A stretch of 64,000 nt of DNA, taken from Diprion similis (lineage: Eukaryota > Arthropoda > Insecta > Hymenoptera > Diprionidae). Location of the stretch: assembly GCF_021155765.1 (NCBI RefSeq), contig NC_060107.1:10340501-10404500 (forward strand). Reading direction: 5' to 3'. Below, piece by piece: positions 38,801 to 50,600 of the stretch. The first letter of the stretch is position 1; the number at the start of each line of letters is the position of its first letter. The position numbers were made by a program, and so were the translations under genes. The notes below the pieces were generated by a model, which did not search any database, was not told the DNA's origin, and saw only the letters and a list, made by a program, of their open reading frames with translations.

Positions 38801-39699
38801 CTATTCTATAGTATTCGGATTCGGATTCTGTGTTATATTCTATGTTCAGTGAAACTCGCCGATTTATTATGTTACATGCAGATGATTTTGATAATGAGTT
38901 TGAAATGCAGCTAGCGACATACTATTTCATAGGAATAATGGGTTCATTTTTTTCCTTTCTTGATCGGTCTTCATGAGAACCATAGAAGATTCTTTCTATT
39001 TCTTGCATGACTCTATCAAATGTTCACGCGTTACAGGTGTATCTTCCGAAATACATTGTAAATTACTAGGGTTTAGGTATCATTGAGTAGATTTTGAGAT
39101 ACTATTTCATTCACTTTTCCTATTATTTTGATCCGATAACTAAGGAACCGTTGATCCTATTGATTTGAAATTTTTTCCACACCCAACTCGCTACGCGTGG
39201 TTTTTGTGCCGATTGCGGACCCTCAAAATATTTGGTCATTAAATGCGGAAATTCAAGATTATTTTTTTTTCATATTTCGTACAAACTATAAAGCTGCAAG
39301 TGTAAAGATGTAAAACTAAATATTTGTTGATGAGTGTAGTCTACGCTCGAATTACATTAACTTCAAGGAGGCTCAAAAATTCAGTTTGGACTGAAATTGA
39401 CCCAAATATCAAACTATGTAGTATTTACAGAACTCCGCACGTCCTATACTAGTAGTTATGTACCGGGGCTTTCGTAGCTGGAATTCGTACATTACATTGT
39501 AAAAAACAAAGGCTCAAAATAGCATATATATGTATTATTTGTCTTAGTTGCCACATTGTCGGGCTGAAAGTCTAATTTGCAACTACTCAATGTGCATTTG
39601 CCCATCCTAAAATAGTTACACTGGCAAATTTTGAGCTCTCACAGTCAATACGATTATATGTACTCTTCTTGTGGATCTTCCTAATGAAATTTTCAATAC
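35866..39699. other. Intergenic stretch between convergent PRPS and MPPED-like genes
   Basis: It begins with the PRPS 3' UTR; candidate polyadenylation signals are ATTAAA near 36272 and AATAAA at 37055-37060. It ends with the 3' UTR of the metallophosphoesterase gene on the minus strand (candidate AATAAA on the minus strand near 38862). Between them are poly-T/poly-A runs and AT-rich DNA. No coding exon is supported. Confidence 0.55.
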
Positions 39700-41458
39700 T
39701 TAAGCCTTAGATTCTCCTGGGGGTAAAGTTATATCAAATACTATGGGAAGATTATTGGGCAGATAGTTCAAGTCGCATGTTGAGGCATTGATGAATATTA
39801 TTTTTCCATCTGAAGAAATGCCGTAACCTGAAAATAACATAAAATTTACATGTTATTATATATTCAGAGTAGGCATGCTTACAATTAGTTTTGCAGAGAC
39901 TTCATCTCTGTAACTAAACCTCACAGCAAACAAACGTATTCAGGTATCTTGGAAACACAATTACTCAATCTACTGTGTCTGCGATAGGCCAAAAGAAAAT
40001 ATACCTTCGTGCACATGGCCAAAAACATGATATTTAGGCTGTACTCGATTTTGTACAGTGGTCAATAGCTCCACACATCCAGCTCGAACTCCACTGCAGC
40101 ACAAATCTCCATGACCAACAGGAGGCGTATGAGTTACAAGAATGTCTGTATCTGTTGGGATCAACTGCCATTTTGACAAGCATGGCTCTCCACGAGGAAC
40201 GTTGAAAGCCCATTTACAAAACTCGGGTTGCCTGTTCATTTAACAATAAAAAATGAGAATGAATACCCTAACGTTAATGTAACAATGCATATATAAAACA
40301 AATCTGCACTCAAAGCCCAGAAGGTTCAACAGAATAAATCTACATTTCTCTGGGATATTAAGTAATTTTGGGAGAAATCCTTCAAGTTTTTCCTAAACAT
40401 AAAAAGTGACAGAGAGTTACATAGAAAAATGTTTCGGGACTTGCCTGTGTTTTTTTTTTTTTTTTATTTTATTTTCATTTTAATTAGACGCATTTGCAGA
40501 TAGATATTTCTATTTTGTATCAAGTATTTTGATCCGGTTATAACAGGAAGAAGAGCTGGTACATTACTTGTATCTCTAATGCAACATTATATTTTCCTAA
40601 GTACAAATCAATTTGTGTCATCCATTAAGATTATATATCTTATCATTGATTGATCGATCGTCAGAGTAATGCGGCAGAGTTTATTCATCATGATATAAGT
40701 CTTACCAAGGAGTACCGTATATTTTAATCCCGTTGATCACGATTTCAGAATCCTCCAAGTAAATGCAATTCGTTAAATGGTCCCTGATGTTCCTCGTCTT
40801 TATTGCGTCTACGAGAACATCCTTGGACATTCCTAATGTTGGGATATCATCAAGCACACTGGTTCCTGTATGTTTATGCCGATCACTTGATGCATGTGCC
40901 GAAAACGGGTGGGTAAATGTTGGATCAAAGCTGAGTTCATGATTCCCAGCTATCACTAGCTTATGCTTGTGTGGAAGGCTTCCTGTGAAAACATTGAGGA
41001 ACTTGGGATAAAATTGACATTTGTTTGGTATAGATGACTAACAAGACATGGTGAAACATGCTCACCGATCCAATTGTTGAATTCTATAACCTCCTCTAGA
41101 CTTCCACACTTTGTAAAGTCTCCAGCATGAATGAAAATATCACCCTCCGGTATGTCAAACTTGATGAAAGGCGTCAAAGAGTGAGTATCACTCATGCAAA
41201 CGACACGAAGCTAAAATTGTTTTTGGTTTGATTGGGTTAATTAAGGTTAGGTAATTTAAAAAAAGCGAGTAATTAGGGTTAGGAATTACGGTGCGTTGTT
41301 ACTTCTGCTTTTGAACAATTTTTCAAAGATCCTACCTTATTACTTGGCGCTGGGGTTTTCGGCAGATTAGCGATTATCTTGATGACTTTTTGCTGTTGTG
41401 ACAGCTCGCGCCACGCTGCAGTTGGGTCGGCTGTCAGAGGATGAATACCTATTTTCAT
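39700..41458 (-). CDS. Metallophosphoesterase, MPPED1/MPPED2-like (UPF0046), 299 aa
   Basis: Calcineurin-like class III phosphodiesterase related to vertebrate MPPED1 and MPPED2, which hydrolyse phosphodiesters such as cyclic nucleotides in vitro with a two-metal centre. Exons on the minus strand: 41458-41336, 41210-41066, 40982-40706, 40231-40005, 39827-39700; total 900 nt, all phases consistent. Metal-site motifs in order: SDTH (D49, H51), HAGDFT (D72), GNHE (N103, H104), THTPPVGHGD (H216), FGHVHEG (H254, H256). The last motif keeps a His that vertebrate MPPED2 replaces by Gly, so an active centre is expected. There is no signal peptide; the N-terminal 40 residues (MKIGIHPLTADPTAAW...) match the lead-in of the family. 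Length is close to the 294-326 aa of the human proteins. Confidence 0.95.
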
Positions 41459-43138
41459 TTTTAATTACTGACACCACACTGAACACCTTTTCAGACGAAC
41501 GTACACCTTCCGGACTTTCCTAGGTCTTAGAAATTAATTAACCACACGTATCGCACATTTAGTATACAACCGATTTTATATCCCCGAAATTCACTGTCAG
41601 GTAGCCCATTTTTGCTCCAATAGAGTGGCGACCACGCTGTTGTGCACGCGTCACTTCTGCCGGTGATTTTATGGCTCATTGGTATGCAACGCCTAGCAAC
41701 AGGCAACCTGTGTATTGTATCATCCGAATCTTTGCGTAGGCCATGCATGTAAAAATAAAGTCGTTGATAAAATCATGGAGAATACGGAGGTCACGCGTAC
41801 TTACATATCGTACATTTTGACTGATTATGAGCCAGAAATTAAACTTATTTAATGGAACAAAAAGTCTTTGATTATCTACGTATTATACGAACTAAAGAGT
41901 TTAAGCTAATTGCTAGAAATTGGAAATACTTCTGAATTGCTGCGGTTACATGGATGAATCAAATTATTGTAATTCATAAACTGACAAATCAGTGGAGGGT
42001 TTTGCTTTTCTGTTCACTCGGTTTACAGGCCTATAAAGTAACGCAACCGACTTCTCTTTGCACAGTAATGACAATTTGGATGCATTAATCATGTATAGAT
42101 GCATCAAGACTTCAGTCAACGGCTTTGTTCATGATTTTACGGACTTCAAATTTACGCCTAATCATGTGAGCAATGGCAACCCATCGTACTTAAACCGACC
42201 CGTCACTCGTCAAATATTGTCAAAATGAATGCGCATAACAACCATTATCAAATGATCTAACAAAGTTGCTTTCAAGGAACCAAAGAAAATATGAATACAT
42301 AATTTGATTTTTATCATTTCGCTTATAAGGGACATTTAGTTCAGGTAGATTATACTCTCATTTTTTTCATCTCCTTGACATTCACTTGACTGCAACTTCT
42401 GATCCAAAGATTTCTTCATCTTCGTTAATGTTTTAAAAGTTTTGTGTTTTCACAAGAAATTTATGGTGAAAATTTCATAAAAATTGAAGGTGCCCAGCAT
42501 CATAAAAATTGCAATTTTAGAATGTTTTTGCAAAAAAAGAAATACATTTATATTTAAACAATACAGTCCCCAGCAAAATAGGATTATCATCAAGCACGCT
42601 ATCACGCAGTTGGTAAGATTGCACACTAACAAACTACAAGTTTAGCAACGAAACATAATGCATGGTCGGTAAAGTAGGACACCACAGTTACGAGGGTTGA
42701 CGACGCCGGTAAGAAAAGTTCTTCACAACCAATTACTATCGCGTGCTAATCGTTGGTAACATACCGTTGTGTAATGAAAGAATAAAAAGTTGGTTCATCC
42801 TGCACAAAAAAGATGTACATACACAGAAATTATACAACGAAAAACGAATGTCAAAAAAATGCATCTTCCTTCAACGACCGAAGTCAACGGTCAATGCAGG
42901 GCATAACAGTGGATGGGAGCGACTTATTGTCAACTTCAACCATGCGGTTTCAACACCAAATATCGGCAGCCCAGGATGCTACAGTTTAGCGTGCACATGA
43001 CCTGTCGCTTCACGTGCATGCTGCGTATCTATACTAGACTAAGAACTACGAGATGAACGGAGTTTCGAGTTCTTCGTATCAGGCATAGGAAGCCTGCTCG
43101 TGCCTGCCTCTACACAAAGCGCAGGAATTGAGGGGAAG
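41459..43138. other. Intergenic region between MPPED-like gene and membrane-protein gene
   Basis: Head-to-head arrangement of the two flanking genes. The left end holds the promoter and 5' UTR of the metallophosphoesterase gene. No coding exon is supported. Short open frames near 41527-41748 and 42743-43000 have no recognisable motif. Confidence 0.5.
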
Positions 43139-43468
43139 GGGGGGGGGGGGGCGACGGTATCCCGGTCGAGTCCGCTGGTAGCGCGGTGGGAGAGAAAGAA
43201 GGAAACTAGAGAGTAGACTTTCAGTGTGATTCCTGCGGCCGTCGGGGTTCGGTGTTAGTGCGTTCGTTCCGTTCGACATTGGGGTGAATTAATCAAGGCA
43301 TGTAATTCCGGATTGTTTTTATTAATGCTTTACCCTCGTTCTACGGAGATGTGAATAATCAAGTTCTAGTTCTAAGCAAACAAGCCGGAGGATTATTTCA
43401 CTCACTAGTTAGTTCTTCCACCTGTTAGTCGTGCAGTGCAGGCACGACTCGACCTACACCGTTGTATT
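43139..43468 (+). promoter_or_regulatory. Putative promoter and non-coding first exon of the membrane-protein gene
   Basis: A run of G residues (about 43139-43151) is followed by CG-rich DNA and a TCAGTG initiator-like word at 43221-43226. A GTGAGT donor at 43469 could end a 5' UTR exon that joins the acceptor TTGCAG at 45422-45427. The exon borders are inferred. Confidence 0.35.
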
Positions 43469-44343
43469 GTGAGTGATTGCATTTTCTCGTTTCGCCTTAC
43501 GGCAACTAGTGCACCGACCGAATATAATATAATCCTGATCACAAGAGCTGTTTTGCGGTGAGGTACCTACGGAGACTCTAGTATTCATGATTATTCGTGC
43601 CTGTGCATTCTCTATTCGACAAGTGGAACTCACACAAATATCCTTCTCTCAACCGGGTAATAATAATACTTATGTATGTATATGTAGTTGTGCCGCCACA
43701 GCAGTGCTCGGTGAACATAACAGGATATACCGCTGGTCATTCGGCCAAGAAACGACCGAATAATTAATGTAAGTCAAGTTGTCAGCGTTTTTTTTCCTCC
43801 TTTTTCTATTTCCTATGATTTTTTTTCAGGCAATTTTTCTCTTCAAATTTGGTAACGGAGTATAAAGTAGTACAGCAAACATTAAACTCATATTTTTACG
43901 ACGGATATCGTAGGTGTGCATACGAATCTGCAAAAACTGATGGACTTGATACAAATTAAAGTAAACGTTGATCGACGTCTGTGCGAGCATGTGATCAGTT
44001 CGAATTTGTCCTTGCTGCTTGAAACTTATCCTCGACAAAATAGCCAACAAATGATATATTTTTAATATGCAACTGCGGATAGTTTATGTTAGTCCCAGTT
44101 TATTTGACTTCTCTCTTGTTTTGAATAGCGATCCGATTTTGCACCTATTATACGAGTTGATACGTAAAGCCTGCAAGTACAAAGAGTCTGTGACAAAGAG
44201 TGTTATCGCTCCATTGTTTTTTCAATTTGCAATGGTACTTTTCTGCGGTACGCGATTATACTGCTTGAATATAGCTGCTTATGGCTTTTGTAAACAACAT
44301 TCGAAGTCGGTTGTGTAATTTCGATTTATCGAATTTTCATCAC

Positions 44344-44780
44344 GCTGAAGTTTGGAGCGTTAATGTAACGATGCATCATTGGTAAAAGTCGTTATTTTGT
44401 AACTTCATGATTACTTGAAGTTTCGCAAATTGTTAATAATACAGCATCAACAACCTTAGATTTTATAAATTCAACTTCTTCAGGTATTCTAAACGAGACT
44501 GAAGTTAGTAACGTTAATCTATCGAAACGTTGAAACAAAAATTATTATTTTGCACCCTTAGAACACCGGAAAGATGTTGAATTTACGAAATCTCAGTTTG
44601 TTGATGCTGTATTAACAGTTTACTAAGTTTGAATTAATCCGAAAGTTGCAAAATAACGACTCTTGCCAAAAATGCATCATTACATTAACGTTGCAAACTT
44701 CAGCCTGATTATTCTAAAGGTACAAAGTAGTAATTTCTTTGTCAACGTTTCGATACATTAACCTTCTTACCGACCTCGTG
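44344..44780. repeat. Large nested foldback repeat
   Basis: The arms of about 150 bp (44344-44492 and 44556-44704) match in inverted orientation: the left arm begins GCTGAAGTTTGGAGCGTTAA and the right arm, reverse complemented, begins GCTGAAGTTTGCAACGTTAA; both contain TAATACAGCATCAACAA. The loop (44493-44555) is itself matched in inverted orientation by 44717-44780 (word CAACGTTTCGAT). Related fragments of the loop module appear near 45140-45180, 48735-48790, 51450-51500 and 52080-52135. Confidence 0.75.
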
Positions 44781-45658
44781 TGAATTTTCATACATCTGTG
44801 GCTCTTATCAGGCAATCACCCTCGAGTTTGGCCGGTCAATTACTGTCAGAACTAAAACTTGGCAAAAATATTATGGAAACTCGATAAATTGTACCCGAAT
44901 AGCACAATATTAGAATTTTCAAAGTCTTCGCAAACGTTGTCTTGTCAACTGATACCTTGTGGCATTTTAACTAACAAGTTTTGGTTGAAACCAAATGAAT
45001 GTAGAGAAAAAAAACTGCACAATTACAAATGTGATGGGATGTAAATGACGTGAAATGAAGTGAAAAAGTCACAGTATGGAGATTAGTTGTTTCTGTAGAA
45101 TTCTATCTTGTTCTTCTTTTCATTCATTCATTTCAATCAGAAGTTAGTGTAATATGTTACTGTAACGATGTAAATCATGATAAATAAAATGTACTCATAT
45201 TTTGCAAAGCCACCTCCTTTAAAGTCATTCTAAAATTGCGCAATAATCATTTTGTAACTAATGTTTTGTTACGTTAGCTTCGTAACGATTTACTGATCTT
45301 CCAGTCGTTGCAATTCCAAAGTTTTAGTTTGTTGAAAATATATCGATTACAATGCTCGACTAATAATTATAAAATACAAATTCAACAACCCCATACATAA
45401 TATTTCATCAAAACTGAATTCTTGCAGCTCTGTCGTCGAGACGACGATTACCGAAGTAGCAGCTGCGGAAGATGAAGCATCGGTAAAACGATCTCTATCG
45501 TTAATGAAATGGAGATTTCTCACCGTTGAATCGATCCGAAAAAAATCCCTAGAAAGCTGTCCAAGCCCAACGCCGAGCGAGAAGGGTGTGTCGACGAAAG
45601 AGAGGCCGAGAAGTAAGGCGACGGCGTTGCCTTGGCGACCGATGTCCAGGGGCGCGCG

Positions 45659-47660
45659 ATGGCCGGGGAGCTAGCCGTGAGCGTGATCGCGGTCGACGGC
45701 ACCGAGGCTTGTCAGCAGCATCAGCAGCATCAGGCAACGGCGCCTCCTCGTGCTGCAGGGCCGACACAAAACGGCTGCAACAGGTCGTTCATCTCGACGG
45801 AGGCGCAGACGGACGCGGCCGGTTCTCAAGGGCCGAACGCGTCCGGCAATAGGGCGGAAATCGACCGCACTGAGAACAACGGCAACGAGGACGAGGAGAC
45901 GAGGGACGCGCGAAGGCGCGAACGCCGGATGCGTCGGCAACACAGACGCGCCCTCAGGACCTGCTCCGTGCCCCCGAACTACGCCGGTGGGCCCTGCGCC
46001 GCGGGGGCCCCCGGGGTCCCCCTCGTTCCTCCCGTGGGAGGCTTTCTTCACCCTCCGCCGCCCCACCTTGGTCTCAGAGGACTCAGCGGCCTCGGCGGCC
46101 TTAGTTTGGGACTCCCCTTTCCTGTGCCAACCAGCGTTTCCGCCTTCGGGAGGTGAGTTATCACGGCCCAGTGGCTATCTACGATTAAAGGACACCTGAG
46201 CTTGTAATGTTCCGATACCGTAATTGACTTGTACTAATAGTGGAGGAAGGGGACGGGTCCATTGATAGTTCAATTTCAGAATTTTGACTACATTCTGTAG
46301 TAACTTCGGCTTCCATCTCAAATTTTTTGTTTCAATCGGAAAATCTCTTAGAAAAACTTGTAGAATTAAATTTCCTTCAAGTTGATTCATAGCCGTTTTT
46401 AATCAAAAGTTCAGAATGAGCGAGTTATTTGACAAAAATTAATTTCCCCGTAAATTTAAGATGACTGCTGAAGCTATGGCGGAATGTAGACGAAATTCTG
46501 GATTTAGACTACTAATGAATCCCCCCCCTTCTTCTTCCTCAACGATTAGAAACAGAAATAGTGGCATCGAAAAATTGCAATTGCAATGTACGCGAACTAT
46601 CAATTTGACAGTGTGGTGCTGGGAGATAATTTGTTGGTGTTTTGAACGTGGTGTGAAGCGTTGCTAAATCAGATTGTCATTATCCTGCTAGAGAGCTTCA
46701 TGGATTCCGCTAAAGACCACCAGACTCTTCAGTATTCTTGACTGATTATTTTATTATTTCTTGTATTTAATCTATTGCTAATACTCGATGGTTTCGGTAA
46801 TTATCCATACATAATTTACAGTTACAGTACTAAATCAAGAATTGTTGTCAAATATTTGGCTGAACACATGAAATTATCTCGATGCCAACAAACTTTCACC
46901 TTAAAAACAACACATATTTTTAACTTGCATAATTTTTGTTTGAAAACAACAATATTTCGGAAAATCACTAGATTTTACACTAACCCCCTCAAACAAACAA
47001 CAGAGTTGCCAATAAAAACCCGAAATCTAACGGAAAAACCACCAAGTTGCAAGTAAAAAAAAAACTTTGAATTGATTTTGAACTTTGAACAAAAAAATTT
47101 CCTTGCGAAATCCCGCACAAAAGTGTGACGTTTTTTTCTTAAATTTTATGATTTTCCTAATCCGTTTATAAAATATAAAGATATTCAGATACATTTTGTC
47201 ACATTTCTTCTAACGACTGATCTTTCACATCAGTTTTAAAAATTTCTCCATTTCTGAAAAAAAACGGATTCCTTTTCATCGAAATATTAGAAATCCCCGC
47301 ACGTCGTCACATTATGTGTTGAATTTCTCCAACATACCGGCTGCGTAATAAGCTATTAGTAAACTGAACCTGTTTTAAGTTGTTAGGGGAAATTTGAAGA
47401 TTTCAAGTTTGCATAATTTTATATCCTTGTGTCGGTTCTCACTTTTTTTCTCCTGGAACTTCAGATATTCTGCAAGCTTGACTCGACATGCTATTTAATA
47501 AACCTGCGGAAAACCCTTCAAGTATTCGTTATAAGCTGAATAAACTTCTCTTGAAATAGTAAATTATTGTAGCTACAAGAGCCTTGTCTGAAAATTTATA
47601 GCAAGTGTACACAAGATGTATCATTAAATAATCCAAATATTTGCAATTAATTTTTATGCC

Positions 47661-47691
<31 letters not shown>

Positions 47692-50600
47692 TATCCAGTC
47701 AACTTAATCGTACTGTAAAAAAAGAAACAAACAAAATATTGGGAATTTTACCCAAAAGAGATGAACTTGCCACGGCATTTCTCTCGCATAATTATATTGG
47801 CTTAGCGAGCTAATCAGGAGCACTCATTTTACTATTACCAGAATATTCTCTGTGAATTAGTAGAGAGTCGAATTAGAGAAACTTATGCAAATGGTGTTAG
47901 CGGAAATTTATAAATTGTTTTTGTGAGGCAGAGCAAGCAGTGATGATCGCGCAGCAGTCGTCGGTGATATTTGTGCACACGTTTCTTGTCTTGTCATTTG
48001 GCATTTACGAATCTGTCCGAGACTCGTGATCCCCTCGCTATACTTGGCATATAATACCAGGCCTTTCACCAATAGCACTGAAACAAAAATTATTCGATTA
48101 TAAATTGCAAAGACTCGTTCGCGAAAGTAACTTTTCAAGCTAAAATACCAATCTCTTATTAATAAAGTACACCTATGACAAGTTATGCGTATATTATTCA
48201 AGTTTGAAGTCCCAATGAGAAAGTAACTTGCGGAAGGATAAATTAAACGTTAAACGTTTCCTAATTTCGGTGTATGAAATTTAATATTGATCGTAAATTA
48301 GCGATTGGAGAAGATTTTACTTTATTTTATGGTTTTCGAAATCCTGAAAAAGTCAGGGCATTTGTTATTTTGTAAAACCTTGATAGTGTTTATAATTGAA
48401 AATTGAATCGAATAATTCATCGTATTGAAGTTGAGTAGTAAAGATTCATGCTGAGGAGAAACCGTTATTTCGCGATTTTTGAATCGTCTTAGTCAGTGTA
48501 AAATTAGGTAAATAGTGATTTTTGCCACAATGTTTCGTTTCGATAATGTTACCAACTTAAACCTAGTAATAATTCAAATAGTTATAGAGAATGATTTAAA
48601 TTATTCGATTGTTCAATGATTTGCTTAAGCTCTTAGAAATCATTAAACCCTATTTCACGCTGTAAAAATTGAAATGATGTGGTGCACTAAACGGTTGCTC
48701 GAACCTCTTTTTCTTGCAATTACAACAGTATTCAAACAGTTATTGTAACGATGTTAATCTTCCTAAAAGTTTCTATACCTAGTAACTTTAACAAATGAAA
48801 TTTTTCTGCAAACGATAGCAATTTAATGACAAAAGGAAAACTATAACTGAAGGGTTTTTCAATGGCAAAAGAAGCTTTTATAACTTGCAGTCATGTCAGC
48901 CCCAAGCATGGAACATTCGGAGAAGAACCAAAGCCCCAGTTTTATTTTTGGTCTTCCCTATTCCCAGTTTCTTATAGTTTCTTTAACGCGAAGACGCGCG
49001 CGCGCGCAAGAGTTATCTACGCAATATATACACGTACGTATATACATATCCATACGTAAGTATATATATCAAGTGTATGCGTATGAAAGGTGTATTTTAA
49101 ACACGGTCGAAAATCAGCGCGCCCCGCCATAAATCACAATCAGTTAAAATCAACATTTGCAAGAGCTATATGGAAACGGTGATGCATTTTGGGTGCAGCT
49201 GCGACAGCTTCCTGCTTCTCAGGGTATAGGCGCAATGCGTTAAAGAAAAAATGTGGAAATCCTGGAAGTGGGAAGTTACGCGAGTGCAATTCGAATGAAA
49301 TTTACGGTTGAAAATTCATTAAGTCGTATAATTTGTGGGTAAAGATATTTCACGGAACTCTTCAGACCTCTGACATTTCCGGTTTATACAGACCGCTGAG
49401 TGTTAGTCGATAGACTAATTATTGTGTAATATCCTGAATTTCGAAAGAACGACTTGATCGATACGAACTCGATTTCTCAACGTTATTCGAAGACGTTGAA
49501 CTTCAGCAGCCAGTAAAATATATATGTATATGCAACAATCGATAAATTTCCGAGTTTCAGTTGAGTATAGCTCGAAATTCGTGGATGACAGGATTTTTTT
49601 TTTCAATTTGTATTTTTTTTTTCTTTTTTTTTTTTTTCTTTACCGATTCCGAGTTTCAAACTCAAATTTGAAAGCGAATATCTTTCGTGTTCAACTATCT
49701 TCTGCTGCATGATCTATAATTTCTGAGTCGTATAATTCAATCCAATATCGAATATAATCTACAAGAACTTGTACATACTTCGATCAACTATTGAAAGAGA
49801 AATATTTGACAAAATTTGAACCGGTTTTGAGAGGGTCAGGGTTGTGGCCATATTTATTTCTTGTGGAATGCCCCATACACAATCCTGCATCTACAAGTTA
49901 CACGTACGCGTAATTCGTTTCTACGACTCTTCTCCGTTCTGTTAAATTAACCCGTTATATCGAGATCATCGTGGACAGGCATTGCAGGGCCGTATATATC
50001 GTTGGTCTAAGGCCCCCGAACAAGGTTCGACGGTCATCTTCTCTTCTTTAGATGTTTACTGTTTCTCTAGCCAAGATATCATCTTCCAGTTACCTTTCAT
50101 CGTTGGGAATTATATTTTACTTATTTTCAATTGATATTTGTGCTTCACTCATATACGTACGGAATGCACTCTTAAACGAGAGTACGTTCCGTCCATTGCT
50201 AAAATTTAATGCGCATGCGCTACAGTTCGAGAGCAGTTCTTTGCCAGGGTGACCAATCGTCATAAATTTAAACGATAGTTCGCATAAAAGTTTCGTCAGC
50301 TGGCGAATTCTGTTGGTCACCCTGGCAAACAACTGCGCTTGGATTGTAGCGCATGCGCATTAAACTACAATATTAACATATAGTTTATAAACTATATAAA
50401 CATTCTGTCTTCTTTTTTTTTTTTGGAGATCTAACGATATTTGTAAGCCAAGTCGAAACGGCATCACACGTTTATGTGAGCACTGACTAAACTCCTGTAG
50501 ATATAAATTAGGTTAGGTTAGGTTAGGTCAGATGTTAATAATCTTTGTACAAATATTCTTAACTGCAAGTAAATTTGGTTGATCTGAATAGAATTTTCAT

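Noticed and set aside
41527-41748. 73-codon minus-strand frame upstream of the MPPED-like gene
   Set aside because: Separate frame from the gene, low-complexity upstream DNA; more likely 5' UTR or promoter.
45671-46066. Long minus-strand frame, 131 codons
   Set aside because: It is the antisense shadow of the GC-rich coding exon of the membrane-protein gene.
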